This document shows, in pieces, positions 34,987 to 43,270 of a stretch of DNA of 64,000 nucleotides. The translations under genes were made by a program, and so were the position numbers. Source of the stretch: Sphingobacteriia bacterium 28-36-52 (GTDB taxonomy: Bacteria; Bacteroidota; Bacteroidia; Chitinophagales; Chitinophagaceae); assembly GCA_002281575.1 (NCBI GenBank), contig NCGN01000003.1:186001-250000 (forward strand), in the 5' to 3' direction. Positions within the stretch are counted from its first letter, which is position 1; each line of letters starts with the position of its first letter. The notes under the pieces were generated by a model. The model had not been told where the DNA came from and made no database searches. It saw only the letters and a program-made list of their open reading frames with translations.

Positions 34987-36447
34987 TTATAATTTAATGC
35001 CTTGACCTTTGTAAAATTCTAGTAGTTTAATTCTAAAAATATAATCAAACTGATTATTTAATCTATCCAATTTAGCTCTTAATAAATTGTTTTGATTGGT
35101 AATTAAATCCAACGTATTAGATAAGCCCGCTTCAAAACGCTTGCGTGCGTAATCGTAAGCTTTTTGTGAAGCTTCCACCGATTTATCACTTGCATGAAAA
35201 CGTTGAATAGCAGCCATTGCATTGGTATGTGCTTGATAAATATTTTGCTGTAATGTTAAGTCTGCTTGTTGTCTAGAAACTTGCGCCGTTCTTAAATTCA
35301 ATTTAGATCGTTCATATCCTAACTTAGCTGAACCAGCATTAAAAATGGGTATCTGAAGGTTTAACCCAAAGTTTTGCCTAAAGTTTTGCTCTAACTGACC
35401 ACTCCATCCATTCCACATCTGAAAGAAATTTCTTTTAGATGAAGTCAACTGAATATCTGGCTGAAACACTTGATAGTTCTGGTTATTTACCGTAACAAAA
35501 CTAGTAGTAGGCCTAGTACCAATAATATTAGCACCTGTAACAGTTGTTGCCGAATTTGCAAAGTTGGATCCCACTCCTCCAAAAGCAGAAATAGTTGGAT
35601 AAAAAGCAGAACGGGCTCGCTTAATGGAAGCTTCCGCCGACTTAATTCTTAGGTCGCTTACTTTTTGCGCAGGTTGATTGTTTAATGCCAATTGATATAA
35701 AAATGCCGGATCTAATTCACCCAATGGTTGCAATGGTATATTATCTACTGCTGGTATTTCTACATCAAATGAAACAGACATGTCTAAATTGATGGCAGCT
35801 TTCAACTGAATTACTGCTTGCTGAAAAGTTGCGTTGGCACTTACCAATGCAGTACTATCTCTTGCAAGCTGTGCCTCAATTTCTGCGGCACTTAACTCTG
35901 GTAGCGCTCCCGCTTCCACCCGCTTGCGGGTAAACCCTAACTGAGATTGGGTTTGGCCTACTTGCACTTCAGCAATTGCAATTTGTTGCTTTGCAGCCAC
36001 TACTTGTAAAAAGAAAGTGGCTATACTTAATGATACATCATTGGTAATTCTTTCTATATCGGTTAATGCAGCTTGTGCATTAAATCCTGCAATTTGACGA
36101 TCGGCTTTTAATGCTCCCCAGTTAAAAACTGTGGCATTCACATTTAGGTTCACTTGTTGAAATAACAACTGTGTAGTGGTAAACAAGTTGGTGGTAGGAT
36201 CAATTGATCTACCAAACTGGGTACCCAAATTGGTACTTGCACTTGCAGACGGATATTGAGACAATTTGGTTCGCTCTACTTCCAGGGCAGCCAATCTTGC
36301 TTGTATATCGGCTTGCTTTACCGAAATATTGTTTTTTGCAGCGTATTCTACACAACGCTGAAGGTTCCATTTGTCTATTGAGCCCTGGGCCGCTATTTGC
36401 CCAGTGAACGTAAAACAACCAACCATTAGTAATAGTAAATTCCTCAT
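34987..36447 (-). CDS. TolC-family outer-membrane efflux channel
   Basis: The 486-residue protein has a signal peptide (about 1-20, end near IAAQ) and the two-fold TolC repeat: helices with CVEYAAKNNISVKQADIQARLAALEVERTKLSQYPS in the first half and RFEAGLSNTLDLITNQNNLLRAKLDRLN in the second. It forms a trimeric channel across the outer membrane. Its promoter has TATTTTTG at 36452-36459, only 4 bp before the ATG. The adaptor gene is 10 bp downstream. Confidence 0.88.
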   Translation of the reverse strand: MRNLLLLMVGCFTFTGQIAAQGSIDKWNLQRCVEYAAKNNISVKQADIQARLAALEVERTKLSQYPSASASTNLGTQFGRSIDPTTNLFTTTQLLFQQVNLNVNATVFNWGALKADRQIAGFNAQAALTDIERITNDVSLSIATFFLQVVAAKQQIAIAEVQVGQTQSQLGFTRKRVEAGALPELSAAEIEAQLARDSTALVSANATFQQAVIQLKAAINLDMSVSFDVEIPAVDNIPLQPLGELDPAFLYQLALNNQPAQKVSDLRIKSAEASIKRARSAFYPTISAFGGVGSNFANSATTVTGANIIGTRPTTSFVTVNNQNYQVFQPDIQLTSSKRNFFQMWNGWSGQLEQNFRQNFGLNLQIPIFNAGSAKLGYERSKLNLRTAQVSRQQADLTLQQNIYQAHTNAMAAIQRFHASDKSVEASQKAYDYARKRFEAGLSNTLDLITNQNNLLRAKLDRLNNQFDYIFRIKLLEFYKGQGIKL

Positions 36448-36451
36448 AGAA

Positions 36452-36459
36452 CAAAAATA
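36452..36459 (-). promoter_or_regulatory. -7 element of the TolC-adaptor operon
   Basis: TATTTTTG on the minus strand exactly matches TAnnTTTG and ends 4 bp before the ATG at 36447, which suggests a leaderless or nearly leaderless mRNA. The remaining gap up to 36551 shows nothing else. Confidence 0.5.
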
Positions 36460-36551
36460 AGTTATTCGGCGAGGCTTTCACAGAATTTAGACAGACGGAA
36501 AGGAAAGGGATGGTTTTGTGTTAAAATTAGTATGAAAGGCAGTTTATGGCA

Positions 36552-37904
36552 CTATGCCGGCTTTTTAAAACGTTGGGTAACGAAATAAATGGCCATAAAT
36601 GCCGCTAGTACAGCAGTGCCAATAATAGCGGTATTGGGTGTTTGGATGGCTATGCTCACCCCAACAAAACAATAAGTGGCCATAAAGATTAAAGGCAATA
36701 TAGGAAAGAGCTTCATTTTATAAATGCCCGTACCATCCAAATGTTTGGTTTGTTTTCTCAACTTAAAAATGGTGGCACTAGAAGCAACCATTCCAAAACA
36801 ATCAAGAAAAATGGTAAAATTTAAAATAGCATCAAAGGTTTGGGCAAAAAATAAAATGAGCAAACAAGTAAGGGTAAACACCGTTAACGATACTACCAAT
36901 ACCCCATTCTTTTCGTTTTGCTTAGAAAAAATTTTAGGAATTGTTCCTTCATCGCTCATGGCATACATGACTCTTGGATTGCTCATCAAGAGCGCATTTA
37001 CATAAGCTAATACACCAAAGAATAAAAAGAAAGAAAAAATAGCAGCCCCCTTGGCACCAAATACTTTGTCTATTACCACATATGCAATTTCTTTTTCCCC
37101 CTTCATTTGCTCAAAACCTACAATTTGGAAATAGCTAAAATTAACCAGCAAATACAAACCAATAATAATGGCAATCCCAAAAAATATTCCTTTAGGAATA
37201 TTGCGTGCAGGATCTTTTACTTCGCTTCCAAAATTAATGGTCTGCTGGTAACCACCATAGGTAAATGACACTGCAATTAAACTATAACCCAAACTTTGAA
37301 TCCAACTCATTTGAGGGGTTGGTGGAATTGGAGGGATTGGAGCCGTAGCCAAATCAGCAGCCACTGCAGCAGTGCTGGTTTCGTATGGAAAAAATAAAGC
37401 AGCTATTAACACCAGAATCATACTGATTTTGATAACCATTAAAATATTCTGTGCACGAGAACTCATTTTCAGCCCTCTTAAATTAATAATATAGAATAAA
37501 ATAATGGCTCCTGCGCTTAACAATGCTTTGTCTACATCTGTCCAAGGTGTGCCAGGAAATAATTTAGCAATATATCCGCTTCCTATAATAGCTACTACAC
37601 TTAAACTGGCAGCATTGCTAATTAAAATAATGCAGTTGATGGCAAATGCAATACTAGGATGATAGGCATAAGAAAAGACTTTATAGTATCCACCTGTTAC
37701 AGGAAACCTACTTCCTATTTCTGCATAAGTTAATGCGCCACAAAGGGCTACAAAACCTCCGATTAACCATGCTGCAAAATACACAGAGGGCTCAATGGCA
37801 TGCTGGGCGCTGGTTGCAGCCGATCTAAAAATCCCCATCCCTATTACTAAGCCCACCACAATCATGGTGAAACTAAAAACATTTAATTGTTGATTCCCTT
37901 TCAT
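36552..37904 (-). CDS. APC-family amino acid permease
   Basis: The protein (450 residues from ATG 37904) is a 12-helix inner-membrane transporter of the amino acid-polyamine-organocation superfamily. The first helix carries the substrate-binding IVVGLVIGMGIF motif, helix 2-3 region has YAEIGSRFPVTGGYYKVFSYAYHP, and helix 6 the FTYGGYQ motif; a Pro-rich insert lies near residues 200-215 (PIPPIPPTPQ). The upstream ATG at 37922 would overlap the divergent promoter and adds only six residues. Substrate is not predictable. It is divergent from the cobalamin riboswitch. Confidence 0.87.
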   Translation of the reverse strand: MKGNQQLNVFSFTMIVVGLVIGMGIFRSAATSAQHAIEPSVYFAAWLIGGFVALCGALTYAEIGSRFPVTGGYYKVFSYAYHPSIAFAINCIILISNAASLSVVAIIGSGYIAKLFPGTPWTDVDKALLSAGAIILFYIINLRGLKMSSRAQNILMVIKISMILVLIAALFFPYETSTAAVAADLATAPIPPIPPTPQMSWIQSLGYSLIAVSFTYGGYQQTINFGSEVKDPARNIPKGIFFGIAIIIGLYLLVNFSYFQIVGFEQMKGEKEIAYVVIDKVFGAKGAAIFSFFLFFGVLAYVNALLMSNPRVMYAMSDEGTIPKIFSKQNEKNGVLVVSLTVFTLTCLLILFFAQTFDAILNFTIFLDCFGMVASSATIFKLRKQTKHLDGTGIYKMKLFPILPLIFMATYCFVGVSIAIQTPNTAIIGTAVLAAFMAIYFVTQRFKKPA

Positions 37905-37917
37905 AAGGATAAATATA

Positions 37918-37925
37918 TACATTTG
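37918..37925 (+). promoter_or_regulatory. -7 element upstream of the cobalamin riboswitch
   Basis: TACATTTG is an exact TAnnTTTG match placed 5-12 bp before the first bases of the riboswitch. On the other strand TATATTTA at about 37910-37917 may serve the divergent permease gene. Confidence 0.55.
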
Positions 37926-37929
37926 CTGC

Positions 37930-38112
37930 GTTACTGGTTCATCTGCCTCAGTCAGATGATTAAAAGGGAAGTCGGTGCAATTCCGGCGCTATCCCCGTAG
38001 CTGTAACCCGCGCCATTTAGGCAAACTTTTGAATCACTACAACCACTGTTCTGAAAAGGATGGGAAGGACATTCAAAAGGCGGGAAGCCAGAAGACCTGC
38101 CAATAGCAAACA
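37930..38112 (+). promoter_or_regulatory. Cobalamin (adenosylcobalamin) riboswitch
   Basis: The conserved elements appear in the right order: a P2-like hairpin CATCTG/CAGATG (37940-37958), then GGGAAGTCGGTGCAATTCCG, the B12 box part CCCCGTAGCTGTAACCC near 37995-38012, a variable region, and GGGAAGCCAGAAGACCTGCC at the 3' end (38082-38101). It lies between a -7 promoter and the TonB receptor gene. About 120 nt remain between aptamer and ATG; they include a hairpin (TTCAC/GTGAA near 38117-38135) and a GC-rich CTGCTGCAGCAG palindrome followed by T-rich DNA (about 38155-38190) that could be the switching platform. High B12 is expected to turn the btuB-cobTS unit off. Confidence 0.93.
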
Positions 38113-38233
38113 AGTATTCACGGCTTTCGGGTGAAAAGCATGGAATCTAAAGTGCTGCTGCAGCAGTAATTTATTTTTCGCCGTTTTTTTATTTTCCTGG
38201 AAGCTCATTGTTGACCTTTAAATTAAATGGACA

Positions 38234-40165
38234 ATGAGCAAAAAATTAACGCTCTTCCTAACCTTGCTTTCAGGTTCAGGCCTGTATGCACAAAAAGACA
38301 GTTTACGCACCAGTGTGCTAGACGAAGTAGTAGTAACTGCCAATAAGCAGGAACAAAAACAAAGTACTACGGGCAAAGTGATTACCGTAATTGGACAAGC
38401 TGAATTGTCTAAAAGTTCGGGTAAATCATTGGGTCAAGTATTGAATGAAACGGTTGGTATTACTATTAATGGCGCCCTTAACAATGCTGGCACCAATCAA
38501 ACAGTATTTATGCGTGGGGCCAATAGTGGTAGAACCTTGATTTTAATGGATGGTATTCCTGTTTATGATCCTTCGCAAATTGGAAATGAATTTGACCTCA
38601 ATCTTTTTTCTATTAATGATGTAGAAAGAATTGAAGTATGTAGAGGCGCGCAAAGCACCGTTTATGGTAGTGATGCAGTTGCAGGTGTAATTAATATTAT
38701 AACCGTAAAGCAAAATGTAAACAAAGCCATCAATGTAAACGCAACGCTTACTGGCGGTAATTTAAACAGCTTTAAAAACAACCTTCAAGTGTATGGTAAG
38801 TATAAAAAACTAACTTATAGTTTGCGCAACGCGGGCATTAGAACAGATGGATTTAGTGCAGCTACCGATACTATTGGTAATAGAAATTATGATGCAGATG
38901 GATACAAAGGCAACAGCACCAGCGCTGCAGTTCAGTATGCAGTGAACAATCAACTATTATTGAAAGGCTTTGGAATGTATAGCCAATACCAAGCAGGAAT
39001 AGATGCGGGCGTTTTTAACGACGACAAACAGTATCTATTAAAAAACAATTTATTGAATACTGGTTTTGGTATGGTATACAAAACAAAGGGCTTGCAAGTT
39101 ACTGCCAACTACCAATTTAGTCAAACCAACAGAGGATACGAAAGAGATAGTGCAGACAAAGCAGTTTTTAGTTTTTATCAGCGCAACAAATATTTTGGAA
39201 AAACACAGTTTGCAGAATTGTATGCCTCCATTAAATTAAATCAATCTTGGTCTTTGTTGCAAGGGGTAGAGTACCGCTTTGCTAGTATGAATAACCAGTA
39301 TGAATCGGTTAGTAGTTTTGGTCCTTTTAAATCTGGTTTTAAAGACACGGGAATTCATCAATCATCGGTATACAGTTCCTTACAATTCAATAACCAGAAA
39401 GGGTTTTTTGCAGATGCAGGATTTAGGTTGAACAAACACTCTATTTACGGTAACAGCAGCACATTTACTTTTAACCCTTCTTTTGCTGTGTCAGAGCAGT
39501 TAAGGATTTTTGGTAGTGTAGCCACTGCATTTAAAACACCTTCATTGTTTCAGTTATTTGATTCCTTTAGCGGAAGAAGAGATTTAAAGGCAGAAACCAG
39601 TACCACTATTGAAGCAGGCTTCTCGCATCATTACACAGGTTTTACCAGTAGGTTTGTGGCTTTTTATAGAAATACCAATAACGGAATAGACTACGATTAT
39701 GTAAGAAACAAGTATTATAATTTTATAAAGCAAACTGCTTTTGGGGTAGAATACGAAACCAGTATTCGTTTGAGCAATCGTTTGCAAATGAATATGAATT
39801 TTAGTTACCTAAGCATGATTGATTCCACTCAAAGCAGAACGAATTTTAAGGACACTGGCTATATCTATGGCTTAAGGAGACCTGGGTTTCAAAGCAATAT
39901 GAGTTTAAATTATTCTCATGAAAAAGCAACCATTTCTATTATTGGAAAATATGTAGGGAGCAGATCAGATATTGGTGGATTTAGAAGAGCCGATGTATTG
40001 TTACCCGAATATTTTATTTTGGGAGCTTATGCAGAATATCGTTTTAGTGAGAAACTAAAACTGTTTATTGACGCTCAAAATATTACCGGTAAGAAATTTA
40101 CCGACCTAAGGGGATTTAATAGTATTCCATTCTTAATTAATACGGGTATTAGTTTACACTTATAA
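38234..40165 (+). CDS. btuB: TonB-dependent receptor, BtuB-like (cobalamin/corrinoid uptake)
   Basis: The 643-residue receptor has a signal peptide (end near LYAQ), a TonB-box/plug region (about 28-150; VLDEVVVTANKQEQKQ, FMRGANSGRTLILMDGIPVYDP, VERIEVCRGAQSTVYGSDAVAGVINIIT) and a barrel ending in an aromatic strand. It lacks the carboxypeptidase-like N-terminal domain of the receptor at 13665-16058. The B12 riboswitch in its leader and cobT and cobS just downstream (8 bp) show that it imports cobalamin or other corrinoids. The BtuFCD inner-membrane genes are not in the window. Confidence 0.9.
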   Translation: MSKKLTLFLTLLSGSGLYAQKDSLRTSVLDEVVVTANKQEQKQSTTGKVITVIGQAELSKSSGKSLGQVLNETVGITINGALNNAGTNQTVFMRGANSGRTLILMDGIPVYDPSQIGNEFDLNLFSINDVERIEVCRGAQSTVYGSDAVAGVINIITVKQNVNKAINVNATLTGGNLNSFKNNLQVYGKYKKLTYSLRNAGIRTDGFSAATDTIGNRNYDADGYKGNSTSAAVQYAVNNQLLLKGFGMYSQYQAGIDAGVFNDDKQYLLKNNLLNTGFGMVYKTKGLQVTANYQFSQTNRGYERDSADKAVFSFYQRNKYFGKTQFAELYASIKLNQSWSLLQGVEYRFASMNNQYESVSSFGPFKSGFKDTGIHQSSVYSSLQFNNQKGFFADAGFRLNKHSIYGNSSTFTFNPSFAVSEQLRIFGSVATAFKTPSLFQLFDSFSGRRDLKAETSTTIEAGFSHHYTGFTSRFVAFYRNTNNGIDYDYVRNKYYNFIKQTAFGVEYETSIRLSNRLQMNMNFSYLSMIDSTQSRTNFKDTGYIYGLRRPGFQSNMSLNYSHEKATISIIGKYVGSRSDIGGFRRADVLLPEYFILGAYAEYRFSEKLKLFIDAQNITGKKFTDLRGFNSIPFLINTGISLHL

Positions 40166-40173
40166 AACACACT

Positions 40174-41199
40174 ATGCTTCAAGATCAGCTGCAAAACAAA
40201 ATCAATAGCAAAACCAAACCCTTGGGGGCATTGGGTATGCTAGAAGAGATTGCATTACAAGTAGGTTTAATTCAACAAACTACACAACCTTTTATTGCAA
40301 GACCCACTATTATGGTTTTTGCAGCTGATCATGGCATAGCTACTACCGGATTGGTAAATCCTTATCCACAATCGGTAACTGCTCAAATGGTATTGAATTT
40401 TTTAAAAGGAGGGGCTGCCATTAATGTATTTACACAAATGCATCAGTTAAAATTATTGGTGGTAGATGCTGGTGTGAATGCAGATTTAAGTCATTTAAAC
40501 CAACCTGATTTTATTCATGCAAAACAAGGGATGGGAACGTCTAATTATTTATTGTCGTTGGCAATGACGAACGATTTTGTGCTGGGTAGTATTGAAAAAG
40601 GAAAAGAATTAGTAAAAATAGTTTCGCAAGGAGGTTGTAATTGCATTGGATTTGGTGAAATGGGCATTGGGAATACTTCTGCTGCTGCTTTAATTATGCA
40701 TGCCATCACCCGTATTCCTATTCAAGAATGTGTGGGTAGAGGAACGGGGGCCAATGACGAGCAATTATCTACTAAAATAAACACCCTTGAAAAAGTTGTT
40801 GCGCTTCATCAATTGCAGCATCTTGGCAACGAACCTTTGAAGTTATTAAGTGCAGTTGGCGGTTTTGAAATTGCCATGATGGTGGGTGCTTACCTAGCAG
40901 CAGCGGCAGAAAAAATGGTCATTGTAGTAGATGGTTTTATAGCAACCGCTGCATTATTAGTTGCGTGTCAAATAGAACCTATGGTAATGAACAATTGCAT
41001 TTTTGCGCATTGTAGCGATGAACAAGGCCATGCAAAAATGTTACAATTTTTAAAGGCAAACCCCTTGTTGAATATAGGCCTTAGACTAGGTGAAGGAACG
41101 GGGGCGGCACTAGCTATTCCATTAATTGAATCGGCTGTTGCTTTTTTAAATCAAATGGCTTCATTTGAACAAGCAGGTGTAAGTACTGCAACAGAATAA
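40174..41199 (+). CDS. cobT: Nicotinate-nucleotide-dimethylbenzimidazole phosphoribosyltransferase
   Basis: CobT makes alpha-ribazole phosphate from nicotinate mononucleotide and a lower-ligand base such as DMB. The 341-residue protein has the normal length and signatures: SKTKPLGALGMLEEIALQVG, VFAADHGIATTGLVNPYPQSVTAQMV, GEMGIGNTSAAALIMHAI, GRGTGANDEQLSTK and the catalytic Glu region at the C-terminus (LRLGEGTGAALAIPLIESA). It lies 8 bp after the receptor and is followed by cobS, within the riboswitch-controlled unit. Confidence 0.96.
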   Translation: MLQDQLQNKINSKTKPLGALGMLEEIALQVGLIQQTTQPFIARPTIMVFAADHGIATTGLVNPYPQSVTAQMVLNFLKGGAAINVFTQMHQLKLLVVDAGVNADLSHLNQPDFIHAKQGMGTSNYLLSLAMTNDFVLGSIEKGKELVKIVSQGGCNCIGFGEMGIGNTSAAALIMHAITRIPIQECVGRGTGANDEQLSTKINTLEKVVALHQLQHLGNEPLKLLSAVGGFEIAMMVGAYLAAAAEKMVIVVDGFIATAALLVACQIEPMVMNNCIFAHCSDEQGHAKMLQFLKANPLLNIGLRLGEGTGAALAIPLIESAVAFLNQMASFEQAGVSTATE

Positions 41200-41221
41200 T
41201 TATCTTCATGCAAACTATTAC

Positions 41222-42064
41222 ATGAAACACCAGTGGCTTCTATTTAAAACTGCGTTGATGTTTTTTACTCGCATTCCTGTGGGTAATATTCCATTTGAAC
41301 AAGCTCATTTACAAGCATCCGCCAGGTATTTTAGTTGGGTTGGATTGGTGGTTGGAATAGTAGGTGCTATTGTATTAGTGTTGGCTAATCTACTTTTTTC
41401 TCCTGCTCTTACTATTTTACTTTCAATGATTGCAACTATTTTATTGACCGGATCTTTTCATGAAGATGGTTTTGCAGATTGCTGCGATGCTTTTGGTGGA
41501 GGTTGGACCAAAGAAAAAATACTAACCATCATGAAAGACAGTAGACTTGGTACTTATGGAGTAGTTGGATTAATTTTAATGCTGTTTTTAAAGTTTCTGT
41601 TGTTATTAGAATTAATGCAATTTTTTCCTATAGAATTAGTTGCTGTAACCTTGATAGCTGCTCATGCCAATAGTAGATTCTGGGCTACCACTTTAATGCA
41701 GAAACTACCTTATGTGCAAGACATAGATACCAGTAAATCTAAACCACTGGCAGATCGAATTTTAACCAAACTAGAAATGGGTGTGTTGGCGTTGGGCTCC
41801 TTACTATCACTTAGCCTCGTTTTTATTTTAATTTACAGCCCCATTGACCAACTAGACCATTTGTTGTTTAGCTATGGTTTTGTAAGCTGGTTATTTTCTT
41901 TTATTCTTTGGGTTCAAGCGCCTGCTTATCTTGTTCAAATATTTGCAGGCAGGTATTTTATGAAATGGATTGGCGGATACACCGGAGATTGCCTGGGTGC
42001 CACACAACAGGTTTGTGAAATTGCGTTTTATTTAGGATGTTTACTCTTATGGAAATTTATTTAA
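41222..42064 (+). CDS. cobS: Adenosylcobinamide-GDP ribazoletransferase (cobalamin synthase)
   Basis: CobS is the membrane enzyme that joins AdoCbi-GDP with alpha-ribazole (phosphate) in the last part of B12 assembly. The 280-residue protein has the FFTRIPVG start, the active-site block FHEDGFADCCDAFGGGWTKEKILTIMKDSRLGTYGVVGL, and about six membrane helices, plus GYTGDCLGATQQVCEI near the end. The next gene starts 16 bp before its stop. CobU/CobP, which makes AdoCbi-GDP, is not in this cluster. Confidence 0.95.
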   Translation: MKHQWLLFKTALMFFTRIPVGNIPFEQAHLQASARYFSWVGLVVGIVGAIVLVLANLLFSPALTILLSMIATILLTGSFHEDGFADCCDAFGGGWTKEKILTIMKDSRLGTYGVVGLILMLFLKFLLLLELMQFFPIELVAVTLIAAHANSRFWATTLMQKLPYVQDIDTSKSKPLADRILTKLEMGVLALGSLLSLSLVFILIYSPIDQLDHLLFSYGFVSWLFSFILWVQAPAYLVQIFAGRYFMKWIGGYTGDCLGATQQVCEIAFYLGCLLLWKFI

Positions 42065-42651
42065 TTAGACATACCACCCCTAAAGTAGAAAAAGGCATCT
42101 GTTACGGACAAGCCGATTTAGATATTACTGAAACATTTTTAGAAGAAGTGGAAGCCATAAAACCGCATTTGCCTTCTGCCGGTGTAAAAGTATACAGTAG
42201 CCCATTGCAACGTTGCAAAAAATTAGCCGATGCATTATTTGATGGATTGGAAATTGATATTCATGATGATTTAATGGAGCTCAATTGTGGCCAATGGGAA
42301 TTGCTTCCATGGAACGATATTCCTAAAGAGGAGATACAACCTTGGATGGATGATTTTGTGAATGTACCTGTTCCAAAAGGAGAAAGTTATGTAGACTTAC
42401 ACAACCGTGTGGTGAATCGCTTTAAAGAAATTGTAGAAAAACAAGAATCTGCGGTCATTGTTGCACATGGCGGTGTGCTCAGAAGTATTCTATCGCATAT
42501 CACTACTACCCCTTTAAAAGATTCTTTCGATGCTTTTACCTTACACTATGGCTGTGTGGTAAAAATTAATGTAACTGAAGATAGTATGACCCACGAATTA
42601 CTCTATAATTACTCTAGACAAGGTAAAGAATGGCATAGACCTACTCTTTAG
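42049..42651 (+). CDS. cobC: Histidine phosphatase family protein, probable alpha-ribazole phosphatase
   Basis: The 200-residue protein (ATG 42049; an in-frame ATG at 42037 is deeper in cobS) belongs to the phosphoglycerate-mutase-like phosphatases: the catalytic LIRHTTP motif with the phospho-His, VYSSPLQRCKKLA, the acidic ELNCGQWELLPW segment and the second His in VIVAHGGVLRSI. In a cobT-cobS cluster, this fold is expected to remove the phosphate from alpha-ribazole phosphate or cobalamin phosphate. The assignment of substrate rests on context. It overlaps cobS by 16 bp, so it is co-translated. Confidence 0.85.
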   Translation: MEIYLIRHTTPKVEKGICYGQADLDITETFLEEVEAIKPHLPSAGVKVYSSPLQRCKKLADALFDGLEIDIHDDLMELNCGQWELLPWNDIPKEEIQPWMDDFVNVPVPKGESYVDLHNRVVNRFKEIVEKQESAVIVAHGGVLRSILSHITTTPLKDSFDAFTLHYGCVVKINVTEDSMTHELLYNYSRQGKEWHRPTL

Positions 42652-42659
42652 TAAAATTG

Positions 42660-42667
42660 TATCTTTA
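42660..42667 (+). promoter_or_regulatory. Possible -7 element of the marC-like gene
   Basis: TATCTTTA (one change from TAnnTTTG) ends 13 bp before the ATG at 42681, in the 29-bp gap after the phosphatase gene. Confidence 0.4.
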
Positions 42668-42680
42668 AAAAAACAAGCGC

Positions 42681-43262
42681 ATGGATTTTCAAGTAGATCA
42701 ACTGCTGACAGTTACTTTTACCCTTTTTGCGGTAATTGATATTGTAGGGTCTATTCCCTTGCTTATTTCTTTAAAGGAAAAAATGGGTGGAGGCATTCGC
42801 TCTTTACAGGTAACATTGATTTCTGGAGCCTTAATGATTTTATTTTTATTTGCGGGCAAACCCTTTCTTAAAATTCTTGGATTAGATATACGATCTTTTG
42901 CTGTTGGGGGATCAATCGTAATTTTTTTACTAGGTCTTGAAATGGTGTTAGGCCACGAAATTTTTAAAGGCGACAACAACGCCAAAAGTGGAAGTGTTGT
43001 TCCCATTGCATTTCCCATTATTGCAGGTTCTGGAACCCTTACTACCATTATGTCATTAAAAGCCAACTTTGATGAAATGTATATCTTATTTGGTATTCTA
43101 ATTAATTTGGTAGTGGTTTATATTACTTTAAGATTACTTAAAGTAATTGAACGAGCACTAGGCGAATCAGGATTACTGGCCGTAAGAAAATTCTTTGGTG
43201 TAATCCTGATTGCTATTGCTGTTAAAATCTTCAGTACCAATATTGCAGCATTTGGTAAGTAG
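42681..43262 (+). CDS. MarC family (UPF0056) membrane protein
   Basis: The 193-residue protein has six predicted membrane helices and the MarC family marks: FAVIDIVGSIPLLISL near the N-terminus, FAVGGSIVIFLLGLEMVLG, VPIAFPIIAGSGTLTTIM in the middle and IERALGESGLLAVRKFFGVILIAIAVKI at the end. The family is often labelled as an antibiotic-resistance protein, but that role has not held up, and the transported compound is unknown. It converges on the symporter gene with an 8-bp gap. Confidence 0.87.
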   Translation: MDFQVDQLLTVTFTLFAVIDIVGSIPLLISLKEKMGGGIRSLQVTLISGALMILFLFAGKPFLKILGLDIRSFAVGGSIVIFLLGLEMVLGHEIFKGDNNAKSGSVVPIAFPIIAGSGTLTTIMSLKANFDEMYILFGILINLVVVYITLRLLKVIERALGESGLLAVRKFFGVILIAIAVKIFSTNIAAFGK

Positions 43263-43270
43263 TTAATTCA

